DNA of 64,000 bases. It comes from Pontibacter rufus. GTDB lineage: Bacteria > Bacteroidota > Bacteroidia > Cytophagales > Hymenobacteraceae. The stretch is taken from positions 358,800-422,799 of the forward strand of contig NZ_JADQDR010000003.1 in the NCBI RefSeq assembly GCF_015694705.1, in the 5' to 3' direction. Positions 16,840 through 25,830 of this stretch are shown piece by piece. The first letter of the stretch is position 1. Each line of letters opens with the position of its first letter. The translations under genes and the position numbers were made by a program. The notes beneath the pieces were generated by a model. That model saw only the letters and a list, made by a program, of their open reading frames with translations. It did no database searches and was not told the origin of the DNA.

Positions 16840-17910
16840 CTAGGGCAGGTAAATAGCGCCACCTGTGTTGTCGTGCGCCGCGCCCGTAACCGAACGAAGG
16901 CAGTTATGCTCTCCGCGCCAGCGCAGCACGCCCAGAAAGGCAAAAATAAGGGCCTCTTTAAAGCTTACGACCTCCGGCTCAGGTACCTCCACCTCAAATG
17001 CGTCGCCGAGATAGCATTGCATCAGCTCTACCAGATACGTGTTAAAAGCGCCGCCGCCCGTCAGCAGCACGCGGTGCTGTTGCCGGTGCAGCAACGGTAA
17101 TGCCTGCTGAATCTGCATAGCAATGTGATGGCAAACCGTGTGTAGCTTGTCTTCGATGGTCCCGGCATAACTCTCTATACTTTGGAGGCTATTATCCAGT
17201 ACCCATTCTTTGCCCAGCGATTTCGGCGGCGCCTGCGCAAAGTATAAGGGCGCATTCAGCGCTGCCAGCAGGCCAGGTAGCAGCTTGCCCGAGCGTGCCA
17301 CCCGTCCACCTTCGTCATAAGGCTGGCCCATGCTGTTGGCCAGGTGGTTCAGCAGCATATTGCAGGTTGCGATATCAAAAGCAAGGCGCTTGCCGCCCTG
17401 GCTATAGGACACGTTGGCAATGCCGCCGAGATTGATGCAGAAGTCATACTGGCCAAACAACAACTCGTCACCGATGGGCACCAGCGGGGCGCCCTGTCCG
17501 CCCAGGGCAATATCGAGCGTACGGAAATCGCAGACGACGGGCAGTTGTGCGGCTGCCGCGAGGTAGGCGCCGTTGCCGAGCTGAAACGAAATATGCTGCT
17601 CCGGCTGGTGGAAAATAGTATGGCCGTGAGAGGCAATAAAGTCGGGCTGGACTGGCTGCTTTTCTAAGAAATTTTTTACCTGTTGACCCAGGTAAGTACC
17701 GTATGTGTGGTCTAATTTTACCAGCTGCCGGGCCGTTGTAGTTTCGGCTCCCCGGAGAGATTCAATCCAATTATCACTATATGCGAATGTAGTAGCATGT
17801 AGTATATCATATATCCAATTATTATCTTTATACGTAAATCCACATAGCGCTATGTCTGTGCCATCGAGGGAAGTGCCGGACATGATGCCGAGTACATGAT
17901 ATGTATCCAT
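16840..17910 (-). CDS. anmK: anhydro-N-acetylmuramic acid kinase
   Basis: 356 residues. The N-terminus VLGIMSGTSLDGTDIALC is the diagnostic phosphate-binding motif of AnmK. Further conserved segments are ASHGHTIFHQP, GNGAYLAAAAQLPVVCDFR, the NLGGIANVSY phosphate loop and the DIATCNMLLNHLA region, with LLTGGGAFNTYL near the end. It phosphorylates 1,6-anhydro-MurNAc during peptidoglycan recycling in the cytosol. The start is ATG at 17910; the arsR gene lies divergently 122 nt away. Confidence 0.95.
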   Translation of the reverse strand: MDTYHVLGIMSGTSLDGTDIALCGFTYKDNNWIYDILHATTFAYSDNWIESLRGAETTTARQLVKLDHTYGTYLGQQVKNFLEKQPVQPDFIASHGHTIFHQPEQHISFQLGNGAYLAAAAQLPVVCDFRTLDIALGGQGAPLVPIGDELLFGQYDFCINLGGIANVSYSQGGKRLAFDIATCNMLLNHLANSMGQPYDEGGRVARSGKLLPGLLAALNAPLYFAQAPPKSLGKEWVLDNSLQSIESYAGTIEDKLHTVCHHIAMQIQQALPLLHRQQHRVLLTGGGAFNTYLVELMQCYLGDAFEVEVPEPEVVSFKEALIFAFLGVLRWRGEHNCLRSVTGAAHDNTGGAIYLP

Positions 17911-17932
17911 GCTGCTAAGATAAATATTTGTT

Positions 17933-17947
17933 CTGAACCCTGTTCAG
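17933..17947. promoter_or_regulatory. inverted repeat between anmK and arsR
   Basis: CTGAAC-CCT-GTTCAG, a 6-bp perfect inverted repeat with a 3-nt spacer, in the divergent 122-bp gap. It could be a binding site for a dimeric regulator such as the adjacent ArsR protein. No clean promoter box is visible, so this is only a candidate. Confidence 0.35.
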
Positions 17948-18032
17948 CCAAATAATGCAGAGGCCGTATATACGTTATTATGAATAGGGTTGTTAATGTA
18001 TGTAGAAACTGTAAGGTATAATTTATTTAAGT

Positions 18033-18341
18033 ATGAAAAGTTTATTATCAAGAATTGAATCAAAGAAAATAGATAAGGCGGCGGCCATGCTCAAGGTGCT
18101 GGCGCACCCTAAAAGGCTGGCTATCGTGGACTTACTCGGCAAAGAGGACAAAATGACGGTAACCGAAATCTATAAATACCTCGATTTGCCGCAGGCCATT
18201 GCCTCGCAGCACCTCATCACCCTGAAGGACAAGGGTGTGCTCTCTTCCTTTAAGGTTGGAACCAAGATTTATTATTCGCTGGCTATCCCCAAGCTGATAG
18301 ATGTGATCGATTGCCTGGAAGAGTGTTGCATTGATATTTAG
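18033..18341 (+). CDS. ArsR-family winged-helix regulator
   Basis: 102 residues with the ArsR fold: AAAMLKVLAHPKRLAIVDLL, a recognition helix region LDLPQAIASQHLITLKDKGVL, and the wing SSFKVGTKIYYSL. The C-terminus DCLEECCIDI holds two adjacent Cys residues, which may bind metal or respond to thiols, but the classical ELCVCDL site is absent. It is followed by a strong terminator, so it is monocistronic. Its target may be the divergent gap at 17911-18032. Confidence 0.88.
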   Translation: MKSLLSRIESKKIDKAAAMLKVLAHPKRLAIVDLLGKEDKMTVTEIYKYLDLPQAIASQHLITLKDKGVLSSFKVGTKIYYSLAIPKLIDVIDCLEECCIDI

Positions 18342-18378
18342 TGCCGGACCCTGCCGGCAGGCTTTAAAGTAAAGCTCT

Positions 18379-18444
18379 AACCGAACCCGAAATCTCCGTT
18401 TTTGCGCTTCAAAGTGCCGCCGGGGATTTCGGGTTCGGTTTTTT
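18379..18444 (+). terminator. terminator after arsR
   Basis: A perfect 16-bp stem (AACCGAACCCGAAATC and its complement), extended by three more pairs, closing a loop of about 25 nt and followed by six T residues. Confidence 0.85.
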
Positions 18445-18906
18445 CACTAAGAAAATACAGTCGTTCACCTGATTTTTTCGCATCTCTTTTTAGGGCAATG
18501 TGAGCGAAAGAGTGATATAAATAACAGCCTCTAACGACGCTTTACCACTGGGCATCGCCACCCGCAAATTTGCATGCAGGCAACTTAAGAAATAAGCAAA
18601 ATACAAAGCAGAAGTTCTTTAGATTCCTGTTGCCTGATGTCATAGCCCGGGCGCTTCTGAACAAGCGCTTATACTTAGTTGAGATGAAGCAGGCGTATTA
18701 ATCCATACTTCAATAAAGGTTAAAGAGCCTGAACGTCTTCCCTGTTGCAAATGGGTATTAGGTTCATACTTATACCTTCGTACATGCTTCTGCCAGGTAA
18801 AGGCTGTGGAACTTACGGGAAGGAACAGGGTACTTACGCTGATTGCAAGTATAAATAGAGCAGGCATACTATAGCGATAGCGCTTATACTATGGGTGGTG
18901 CTGCAG
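18445..18906. other. intergenic region between arsR and hemA
   Basis: About 460 bp with scattered AGTATA/TATACT motifs. A 75-codon minus-strand frame starts with a signal-like hydrophobic stretch, but the rest has no family character and the codon use is poor. No gene is called. Confidence 0.55.
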
Positions 18907-18908
18907 AA

Positions 18909-18958
18909 AAGCCAGCGGCCCTGTTCTGAAGACTTTATCAGAACAGGGCCGCCGGCTT
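18909..18958 (-). terminator. terminator of hemA
   Basis: A 12-bp perfect core stem GGCCCTGTTCTG/CAGAACAGGGCC, extended to about 20 bp with one mismatch, with a T-run on the minus strand. It lies 22 nt after the hemA stop. Confidence 0.8.
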
Positions 18959-18979
18959 ATAAAAATAAGTATGTGGAAA

Positions 18980-20251
18980 TTACTCTGTTGTGGCCGGCTG
19001 ACTTTCCAGATCAAAAAGGTCGTTCAGCAAATCAATCAGTGTTTCGGCTTCTCCGCGCTTGCAGGCAGCCTTTAGTTGCAGCACCGGCAGCTTGATTACC
19101 TTTTGCATCATCGACTTGGTAATGCTTTCAACGAGTTTTGCTTCCTGCGGGCCCAACTTTTTAACGTAACGCGCTATTTCTTCCTGGCGGATGGTCTCCA
19201 GCGCATTCTTCAGCTTGTGTATGGTAGGCGATACCATCATCTCTTTAGACCAGTCGTTAAACTGCTCGATCGATTCTGCAATAATTTCTTTTACTCTCGG
19301 GATGGCGCTGATGCGGCGTTGCAGGGCTTCAGAGGCTTTGCTCTGAATAGAGTCGATGTTGTAAACCAACACGCCCGGTATACTTTCCGCCTCTGCTTCC
19401 ACGCTGCGCGGCACCGACAGGTCTATAAAAAACTTAAAGGTCAGTACGTTCAGGCGCTGTATCATTTCTTTAGTGAAGAAAGGCGTTTCGCGCGCTACAG
19501 AAGAGATAACTACATCCGCTTCTTTCAGGCCCTGTACCATGTCTTCAAACGGAAGCACCTCCATGTCGCATTCCTCGGCCAGTACTTTTGCCTTGGTTAA
19601 AGTGCGGTTGGTGATTTTTACGTTCTTATACCCGCTGTCTTTTAAATTGCGGCACACGTCGGCGCCTATCTCGCCCAGGCCCACTACCAGTATACTGGGG
19701 TCGGTAATATCTGCGGTTAAGGCCGCTATCAGCTCGATGGCTGCATAAGAAGTAGAGGCAGCCCCGTCGCGAAAAGATGTTTCCTGCACCACGCGCTTGT
19801 TGGTAAAGAAAATCGTGTGCATCAGGCGGTGCAGAAACGGGCCGGCAGTTTCGTTGTCGGCCGCCCACTGGTAGGCTTGCTTTACCTGGTTAGAAATCTG
19901 CATGTCGCCCACCACCTGCGACTCCAGCCCCATTGCTACTTCAAATAAATGTTGTACGGCATCGTCGTGCTCGTTCAGAATAGTGAAGTAATCCAGGTAT
20001 TGGGTAATATTTTGGATGCCTTTGGTAATGCCCAGCAGCTTTACAATGTCGGCGCTGTAATCGAGGTCGGCGTTGTAGTATACTTCGGTGCGGTTGCAGG
20101 TAGAAAGAACCAGTATATCAGAAGCCTGAATAAAGCTTTTGAGTGTCTGTAGAAACAGCCTGCAGGAATTTTCGTCTAAGGCAATCAACTCCCTGATATC
20201 CAGCGGCGCTTTTCTGTACGAGAGGCTGATTGCTTTAAAGTTCTGAAGCAT
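18980..20251 (-). CDS. hemA: glutamyl-tRNA reductase
   Basis: 423 residues with the three GluTR domains. The catalytic domain has the nucleophile Cys52 in LSTCNRTEVYY, and LESQVVGDMQISNQVK is the second hallmark. The NADPH domain has LVVGLGEIGADVCRNL, and the helical dimerisation domain fills the end. It reduces glutamyl-tRNA(Glu) to glutamate-1-semialdehyde, the first step of tetrapyrrole synthesis by the C5 route. It is divergent from the sensor kinase gene at 20366. A short leader with palindromes precedes it (20252-20289). Confidence 0.95.
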   Translation of the reverse strand: MLQNFKAISLSYRKAPLDIRELIALDENSCRLFLQTLKSFIQASDILVLSTCNRTEVYYNADLDYSADIVKLLGITKGIQNITQYLDYFTILNEHDDAVQHLFEVAMGLESQVVGDMQISNQVKQAYQWAADNETAGPFLHRLMHTIFFTNKRVVQETSFRDGAASTSYAAIELIAALTADITDPSILVVGLGEIGADVCRNLKDSGYKNVKITNRTLTKAKVLAEECDMEVLPFEDMVQGLKEADVVISSVARETPFFTKEMIQRLNVLTFKFFIDLSVPRSVEAEAESIPGVLVYNIDSIQSKASEALQRRISAIPRVKEIIAESIEQFNDWSKEMMVSPTIHKLKNALETIRQEEIARYVKKLGPQEAKLVESITKSMMQKVIKLPVLQLKAACKRGEAETLIDLLNDLFDLESQPATTE

Positions 20252-20289
20252 AATAACGTTCGTTATTCTAGAGGTGCAAATTTACTCCT
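20252..20289 (-). promoter_or_regulatory. hemA promoter -7 box and palindromic leader
   Basis: On the minus strand TAAATTTG (20277-20284) fits the TAnnTTTG box; no TTG is at -33. The box is flanked by AGAGG/CCTCT arms (20270-20289). Between the box and the ATG lies AATAACG-TT-CGTTATT (20252-20267), a perfect 7-bp inverted repeat that would fill most of a leader of about 20 nt. This layout could be an operator or a translation-blocking hairpin. Confidence 0.4.
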
Positions 20290-20365
20290 CTAATTTTTAA
20301 AATAAAACTTACTTGCCCTTAATGTTTAATTTATACTAATTTAAAATAAATTACGTGTACACTGC

Positions 20366-21541
20366 ATGATTCCTATCTATTCTCAGAAGAACAGAATAAA
20401 GCTTGTTGTTGTTATCATTGCCCTCGTCATCGGCGCCGCCACTATTACTTATACCAACGTGCTCGTAGGCAAGTTGTCGGAGCGGGAGCAGGAACTGGTG
20501 CAACTCTATGCCAAGGGCCTGCGCTACATGATTAACGCGCCCAGCGACGATAACATCGTTTTTATTGAAGAAGAAATCCTCTCGTCTAACCACACCGTGC
20601 CCGTCATCCTGACCGATGAGCACGAGAACATCCTCGATTCTAAGAACATCAATCTGCCCGAAAACATTACGGAGGAAAGAGCAAATGAGCTGCTTCAGCA
20701 GGAAATAAAAAAAATGAAGGCGCAGCACGCCCCCATAGAGGTACCCTGGGCCGAAGGTTCGGTGAACTATGTGTTTTATAAAGACTCGGCGCTGCTCGCA
20801 CAGCTGCGCTTTTACCCTTATGTGCAGCTCATCGTAATTGCCTGCTTTGCCCTGATGGCTTACTTTGCCTTCAGTTACTCGCGCCGCGCCGAACAAAACA
20901 GGGTATGGGTGGGCCTGGCCAAAGAAACGGCGCACCAGCTGGGCACGCCGCTTTCCTCCCTGATGGCCTGGTACGAGTACATCAAAGCCAGTCCCAAGTT
21001 TGTGGATGAGCCTATCCTGGAGGAGTTTGGCAAAGACATCCGCCGGCTGGAAGTAATTACAGAGCGCTTCTCCAACATTGGCTCGGTGCCGGCACTCCGC
21101 GACGAAAACATCCTGCAGGTAACCGAAAATGCCATCAGTTACCTGCAGAACCGTATTTCCAGCAAAGTAATTTTTACTGTTAAGTCAGATTTCTCGCCGG
21201 ATATTACAGCCAAAGTAAACGTGCCGCTGTTTGACTGGGTGATTGAGAATATCTGTAAAAATGCCGTAGACGCCATGGAGGGCCGCGGAAGTATAACCCT
21301 GCAACTGCACCTGCTGGGCAAAGCAAGTATAGCCCTGGACATTACCGACACAGGTAAAGGTCTTTCGAAAAGCAAAATGGATACTGTTTTCTTGCCTGGC
21401 TACACGACTAAAAAGCGCGGCTGGGGCCTGGGATTGGCATTGGCCAAGCGCATTATCGACAATTATCACAATGGCCGGTTGTACGTAAAGTGGTCGGAAC
21501 CCGGCAAAGGCACCACCTTCCGGATTGTGCTGAACAGGTAA
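20366..21541 (+). CDS. sensor histidine kinase
   Basis: 391 residues. Two membrane helices (~12-33 and ~152-170) frame an extracytoplasmic sensor part of about 115 residues. The phosphoacceptor is His190 in KETAHQLGTPLSSL. The ATPase domain has the N box ENICKNAVDAMEG, G1 DTGKGL, F box near VFLPGYTT, and G2 GWGLGLALAKRI. No response regulator lies next to it, so it is an orphan kinase here. It is divergent from hemA and no link with heme is shown by the sequence. Confidence 0.92.
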   Translation: MIPIYSQKNRIKLVVVIIALVIGAATITYTNVLVGKLSEREQELVQLYAKGLRYMINAPSDDNIVFIEEEILSSNHTVPVILTDEHENILDSKNINLPENITEERANELLQQEIKKMKAQHAPIEVPWAEGSVNYVFYKDSALLAQLRFYPYVQLIVIACFALMAYFAFSYSRRAEQNRVWVGLAKETAHQLGTPLSSLMAWYEYIKASPKFVDEPILEEFGKDIRRLEVITERFSNIGSVPALRDENILQVTENAISYLQNRISSKVIFTVKSDFSPDITAKVNVPLFDWVIENICKNAVDAMEGRGSITLQLHLLGKASIALDITDTGKGLSKSKMDTVFLPGYTTKKRGWGLGLALAKRIIDNYHNGRLYVKWSEPGKGTTFRIVLNR

Positions 21542-21631
21542 CGGTGAGTTCTGAGTTCCGAGTTGTGCCGTAGCATGTTTAATGCGCCGCTACCTGACCC
21601 TACTCATCCCATAATTCTAAAGTCCTTGTCA

Positions 21632-22567
21632 ATGGTGGAGATAGTAAAGTATAGCGCAAAGTATAAAACCACTTGGGATAATTTCGTGCGCGGCTCCAAA
21701 AACGGTACTTTCCTGCTGCGCCGCGATTATATGGAATACCACGCACATCGGTTTACAGACCACTCGCTGCTGTTCTACCGGAAAGGGAAATTGGTGGCGC
21801 TGCTGCCGGCAAATGAGGAGGGGAGCAAAATTCACTCTCACGGCGGCCTGACCTATGGCGGCATCATCAGCAGCGAAAGTATGAAGGCCACAACGATGCT
21901 AGGGGTATTTGAGGCGATGCAGTTATACTTCCGGCAACTGGGCTTTACAGAAATCAGATATAAAACCATTCCGCACATTTATCACCGGTTACCCGCCGAA
22001 GAGGACTTGTATGCGCTTTTCAGGTGTGGCGCCATCCTTTACCGCCGCGATGCAGGATCTGTAATTATGCCAGCCAACCGGCTGCCTTACAACAAGCTGC
22101 GGCAACGCAAACTGAAACATTCCGGAACCGGCACGCTCAAGTTGCAACAAAGTATGGCCTTTGCTGATTTTATGCAGATGGAACAGGAACTGCTGCAAAC
22201 AAAGTATAAAGCCGCACCGGTACATACGGCAGCAGAAATCACGCAGCTGGCTTCGCTGTTCCCCCGGAACATCAGGCTGTATGCGGCCTTTGCAGAAGAG
22301 GCAATGCTGGCGGGGATAATTATGTATGAAACAGAAACCGTAGCGCACTGCCAGTACATCGGCACCACACCGGCCGGGCGCGAGGCAGCGGCACTGGATG
22401 CTCTGGTGAATTACCTGCTAACGGACGTATACCCGCACAAGCCATACTTCGACTTTGGCATTTCTACGGAGCAGCAGGGGCAGTACCTGAACGAAGGACT
22501 TATCAGCAACAAGGAAAGCTACGGAGCCCGCAGCATCGTGCACGATTTTTATAAACTTACATTGTAG
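21632..22567 (+). CDS. GNAT/FemAB-like acyltransferase
   Basis: 311 residues from the ATG at 21632 (MVEIVKYS); the frame is open upstream without protein character. It shows the FemAB/GNAT pattern: an N-terminal W-x-x-F-V-x-x-S-x-x-G-T-F-L-L segment (WDNFVRGSKNGTFLL), a strand with LVALLPAN, HGGLTYGGI, and near the C-terminus a motif FDFGISTEQQGQYLNEGL typical of these double-GNAT proteins. It probably transfers an acyl or aminoacyl group in envelope or polysaccharide metabolism. The substrate is not known. Confidence 0.7.
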   Translation: MVEIVKYSAKYKTTWDNFVRGSKNGTFLLRRDYMEYHAHRFTDHSLLFYRKGKLVALLPANEEGSKIHSHGGLTYGGIISSESMKATTMLGVFEAMQLYFRQLGFTEIRYKTIPHIYHRLPAEEDLYALFRCGAILYRRDAGSVIMPANRLPYNKLRQRKLKHSGTGTLKLQQSMAFADFMQMEQELLQTKYKAAPVHTAAEITQLASLFPRNIRLYAAFAEEAMLAGIIMYETETVAHCQYIGTTPAGREAAALDALVNYLLTDVYPHKPYFDFGISTEQQGQYLNEGLISNKESYGARSIVHDFYKLTL

Positions 22568-22600
22568 CGGACGAGGCAATGTTGGAGTAAGTTGTAGATT

Positions 22601-23551
22601 TTACCTGGCCCTGTTCACTACAAAAACGCCGGCCAGTATCACCAACATGCCTGCATAATGCCAGAACTGGATACTTTCGCCGTCCAGCACGCCCCACAGC
22701 AGCGCTACAATCGGAACAAGGTAGGTGATGGAACTGGCAAAAATGGTGGTAGAAATATGAATCAGTTTGTTGAAAAGGATCAGGGCGATGGCAGTGCCGA
22801 ACACGGCAAGTATGGCAATGTATAACAGCGCTTCCCAGGCGCCCGGCACGTGTTGCAACTTGTAAAGAAAGCTGGTAGTGAACAGGTAGAGCAGCGCAGG
22901 AGGCCCTACCGTCAGCAGCGCCAGGCTCGATACGTAGAGCGGCTTCATGTTCTGCAGCCGGTGCTTGATGATGTTTACGCTGGCGCCATAGCAAACCGTG
23001 GCAAGCACAATGTATAAACCATAGTACTTGTTATTGAAATCAGTGCTGCCGTTGCCCGAAAAAATGAGCAGAATGGTGCCTGCAATACCGATAAAAATAC
23101 CAAGCATGCGCATCCAGGTGATAGATTGCCGGAAAAACATGGCGCCAATCAGCAGCGTGAACAGCGCCGTGAGTGAGTTCAGCACCCCGGCAAGGCCGCT
23201 GGCCAGGCGCGTTTCGGCATACGCAAACAGGAAAGCCGGGAAAAAATTACCCAGCAAACCGCTCCCCAGCAAATACTTCCAGCGGTAGGGTTCTACGGTT
23301 TTCAGACCCTTAAAAGCGAAAGGCAGCAGCGCGGCGCAGGCAATTACCATACGCAGCGCTCCCAACTCATCCGAAGAGTACACAACCAGCCCCTTTTTCA
23401 TCAGAATAAAAGAAGTGCCCCAGATGAGCGTCAGGATGATGATCAGGAACCAGGGAAGTATAGCATTTGGCTTCTTTTCCTGTACAGGCGTGGTGGCAGT
23501 TTTGATAGCGGTAAAGGTATAAAGTAGATGGTATGGTTTGCGCCAGGGCAA
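22601..23551 (-). CDS. EamA (DMT-superfamily) transporter
   Basis: 316 residues with ten hydrophobic helices in two EamA halves: the first starts at LIIILTLIWGTSFILMKKG, the second near YYGLYIVLATVCYGASVNIIKH. The start seems to be TTG at 23551, because no ATG or GTG occurs before the first helix. Members export amino acids, nucleosides or other small metabolites across the inner membrane; the substrate is unknown. It is convergent with the acyltransferase gene. Confidence 0.85.
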   Translation of the reverse strand: MPWRKPYHLLYTFTAIKTATTPVQEKKPNAILPWFLIIILTLIWGTSFILMKKGLVVYSSDELGALRMVIACAALLPFAFKGLKTVEPYRWKYLLGSGLLGNFFPAFLFAYAETRLASGLAGVLNSLTALFTLLIGAMFFRQSITWMRMLGIFIGIAGTILLIFSGNGSTDFNNKYYGLYIVLATVCYGASVNIIKHRLQNMKPLYVSSLALLTVGPPALLYLFTTSFLYKLQHVPGAWEALLYIAILAVFGTAIALILFNKLIHISTTIFASSITYLVPIVALLWGVLDGESIQFWHYAGMLVILAGVFVVNRAR

Positions 23552-23708
23552 AAGTAAAGCTTCAGGAGCTAAGAAATTAAAAGTAGAAAGCTAAAACATT
23601 AGGTAAATCGCCAGCAGTTTCAGACACTCGCAGGAGCTGCGCACGCTGCGAGGTCTTGTGAAGCAGTTTAACTCTCTAACCCTTTAACTTCCCAACTTTC
23701 TAACTAAT

Positions 23709-24698
23709 CTACACCGCTTCGTAACTCATGGTCTGGGCTATTTCCTCCAGCGTGTCGTAGATCTCGTTGATGTCTTCGGATTGCACCAGGCGCATGCGCA
23801 GGGGCTTGAAGTGCGATAAGCCTCTGAAATAATTGGTGTAGTGGCGGCGCATTTCAAAAATGCCGAGCTTGTCGCCCTTCCACTCCAGCGAGTGCGAAAA
23901 GTGCTGACGGCAAACATCCACACGTTCCTCCAGCGACGGCCCGGGCAGCGTTTCGCCTGTGGCTATAAAGTGCTTTATCTCGTTAAAAATCCACGGGTAA
24001 CCGATGCTGGCACGGCCAATCATGATGCCATCCACGCCATACCTGTTGCGGTACTCCTGGGCCTTCTGCGGCGTGTCGATATCACCGTTGCCGAAAATCG
24101 GGATTTTCATGCGCGGGTTGTTTTTAACTTCCGCAATCAGGCGCCAGTCAGCTTCACCTTTGTACATCTGCACGCGCGTGCGGCCATGTATACTCAGCGC
24201 CTGTATGCCAATGTCCTGCAGGCGCTCGGCGGTTTCTACTATGTTTTTGGTATTATCGTCCCAGCCCAGGCGCGTTTTCACGGTTACCGGCAGGTGCGTG
24301 GCTTTCACAATTTCTGACGTCATCTGCACCATTTTGGGTATGTCGCGCAGCAGGGCAGCGCCGGCTCCTTTGCAGGCTACATTCTTCACCGGGCAGCCAT
24401 AGTTGATGTCGATCAAATCCGGCCCCGCCTGTGATGAAACTATAGCTGCTTCACGCATCGAATCTATCTCTGAGCCAAAAATCTGAATACCAATCGGACG
24501 CTCGTAATCAAATATATCGAGCTTTTGGACGCTCTTGGCGGCATCGCGTATCAGGCCTTCCGACGAAATAAACTCCGTGTACATCAAATCGGCACCGTTG
24601 GCTTTACACACCTTCCGGAACGGCGGATCACTCACGTCCTCCATGGGTGCCAGCAGCAACGGAAACTCTCCTAAGTCTATGTTCGCTATCTTTACCAA
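23709..24698 (-). CDS. dusB: tRNA-dihydrouridine synthase B
   Basis: 329 residues. FMN-binding TIM barrel with LLAPMEDVSDPPFR at the N-terminus, TEFISSEGLI, INYGCPVKNVACKGAGAALLRD (with the catalytic Cys), TVKTRLGWD and the IHGRTRVQMYKGEADW phosphate-site region. It reduces specific uridines in tRNA to dihydrouridine. The start is TTG at 24698: the residues from there (VKIANIDLG) fit the family's usual beginning and no ATG is near. Divergent from the CPBP protease gene. Confidence 0.94.
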   Translation of the reverse strand: MVKIANIDLGEFPLLLAPMEDVSDPPFRKVCKANGADLMYTEFISSEGLIRDAAKSVQKLDIFDYERPIGIQIFGSEIDSMREAAIVSSQAGPDLIDINYGCPVKNVACKGAGAALLRDIPKMVQMTSEIVKATHLPVTVKTRLGWDDNTKNIVETAERLQDIGIQALSIHGRTRVQMYKGEADWRLIAEVKNNPRMKIPIFGNGDIDTPQKAQEYRNRYGVDGIMIGRASIGYPWIFNEIKHFIATGETLPGPSLEERVDVCRQHFSHSLEWKGDKLGIFEMRRHYTNYFRGLSHFKPLRMRLVQSEDINEIYDTLEEIAQTMSYEAV

Positions 24699-24751
24699 AG
24701 TAAAATCTATTTTTTCGCGTAAATTTACGTCAATTAAACCTAAATCGCCCT

Positions 24752-25729
24752 ATGAAAGGTTTCATCCCGAAGGACATGCACCCGTTTGTGGTGCTTTTGC
24801 TGCTGATTGCCTTTATGATAGGAGGTGCCTTCATTGCCTCTTTCTTCTATAGTGTATTGGGCGAGTACCTCTATGGGATAAGTATATTTGAGCTGGCCGA
24901 GGCGCTGGCCAACCCCACCGATGCGCCTGATGCTGCGGCCGCTCTGATGTTTTACCAGGGCATCACCTCCTTCTTTATGTTTATTGTCGCGCCGTTGTTT
25001 CTGCTGCGCACGATGAATTTTGATCTTGGCCCGTACCTGAGCTGGAAAGAGCGCCCGGCGCTTGCCCTGGTGCTGCTCAGTGGCCTGGTGGTTGTGCTGA
25101 TTATGCCCCTGAACTCGCTTATCATCAACTGGAACGCCGGCATTCATTTTCCGGAATTTATGCAGGGCTTTGAAGATTGGGCGCGTGCAGAAGAGGACCA
25201 GGCCGGGCAGATGACCAAACTGCTTGCTAATTTCGGTACGCTGCCGCAGTTGCTGGTGGGCCTGCTGGTAATTGCGGTTATTCCGGCCATTGGCGAAGAA
25301 CTGGTTTTCAGGGGGGTGTTGCAACGGCAATTGCACCGCTGGGCAGGCAACATGCATGTGGCTGTTTGGCTGGCAGCGCTGATATTTGCGGCCATACATG
25401 TACAGTTTTTCGGCTTTGTACCGCGCGTTGTATTGGGCGCCCTGTTCGGCTATTTATACTTCTGGTCGGGCCGCATTGTGGTGCCCATGGTGGCTCACTT
25501 TGTGAACAACGGTTTTACGGTGTTTTTGCTATACCTGCAGCAGACCGGGCAAATGACGAATTTTGATGTGGAGAGCACCGAGCCGATGCCGTGGTATTCC
25601 ATTGTGCTGTCGTTGGTCCTGAGCGCGGCAGTGTTATACTTCCTGTACCAGCGTTTCCTGGCAGTGCCGGTGCGCCCCGAAGGAATGGCCGCGGTAGAAG
25701 TGCCACAGGAAAAAGAAGATGAGGTATAA
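24752..25729 (+). CDS. CPBP intramembrane metalloprotease
   Basis: 325 residues with about eight membrane helices. The three CPBP (Abi/Rce1) motifs are present: GEELVFRGVLQRQL with the Glu pair, FAAIHVQFFGFVPRVVLG with the His, and MVAHFVNNG with the second His and Asn. The family cleaves membrane-anchored or prenylated substrates, or acts in bacteriocin immunity. The natural substrate here is not known. cdsA follows 100 nt later on the same strand. Confidence 0.9.
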   Translation: MKGFIPKDMHPFVVLLLLIAFMIGGAFIASFFYSVLGEYLYGISIFELAEALANPTDAPDAAAALMFYQGITSFFMFIVAPLFLLRTMNFDLGPYLSWKERPALALVLLSGLVVVLIMPLNSLIINWNAGIHFPEFMQGFEDWARAEEDQAGQMTKLLANFGTLPQLLVGLLVIAVIPAIGEELVFRGVLQRQLHRWAGNMHVAVWLAALIFAAIHVQFFGFVPRVVLGALFGYLYFWSGRIVVPMVAHFVNNGFTVFLLYLQQTGQMTNFDVESTEPMPWYSIVLSLVLSAAVLYFLYQRFLAVPVRPEGMAAVEVPQEKEDEV

Positions 25730-25830
25730 GCAAGTATAAACCGAAAGATTTCTCTCCAAGGATGTATGTAACTCAACTATAAGTATCAACCTTATTCTCT
25801 TAAATACCGTCCGGAAACACAACCCTTTAC

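Noticed and set aside
18640..18867. A 75-codon minus-strand frame with a signal-like start
   Set aside because: Only the first ~25 residues look like a signal peptide; the rest has no protein character and ends abruptly. Not enough to call a gene.
20366..21541. Sensor kinase as regulator of hemA
   Set aside because: They are divergent neighbours, but no response regulator lies here and nothing in the sensor domain suggests heme binding.
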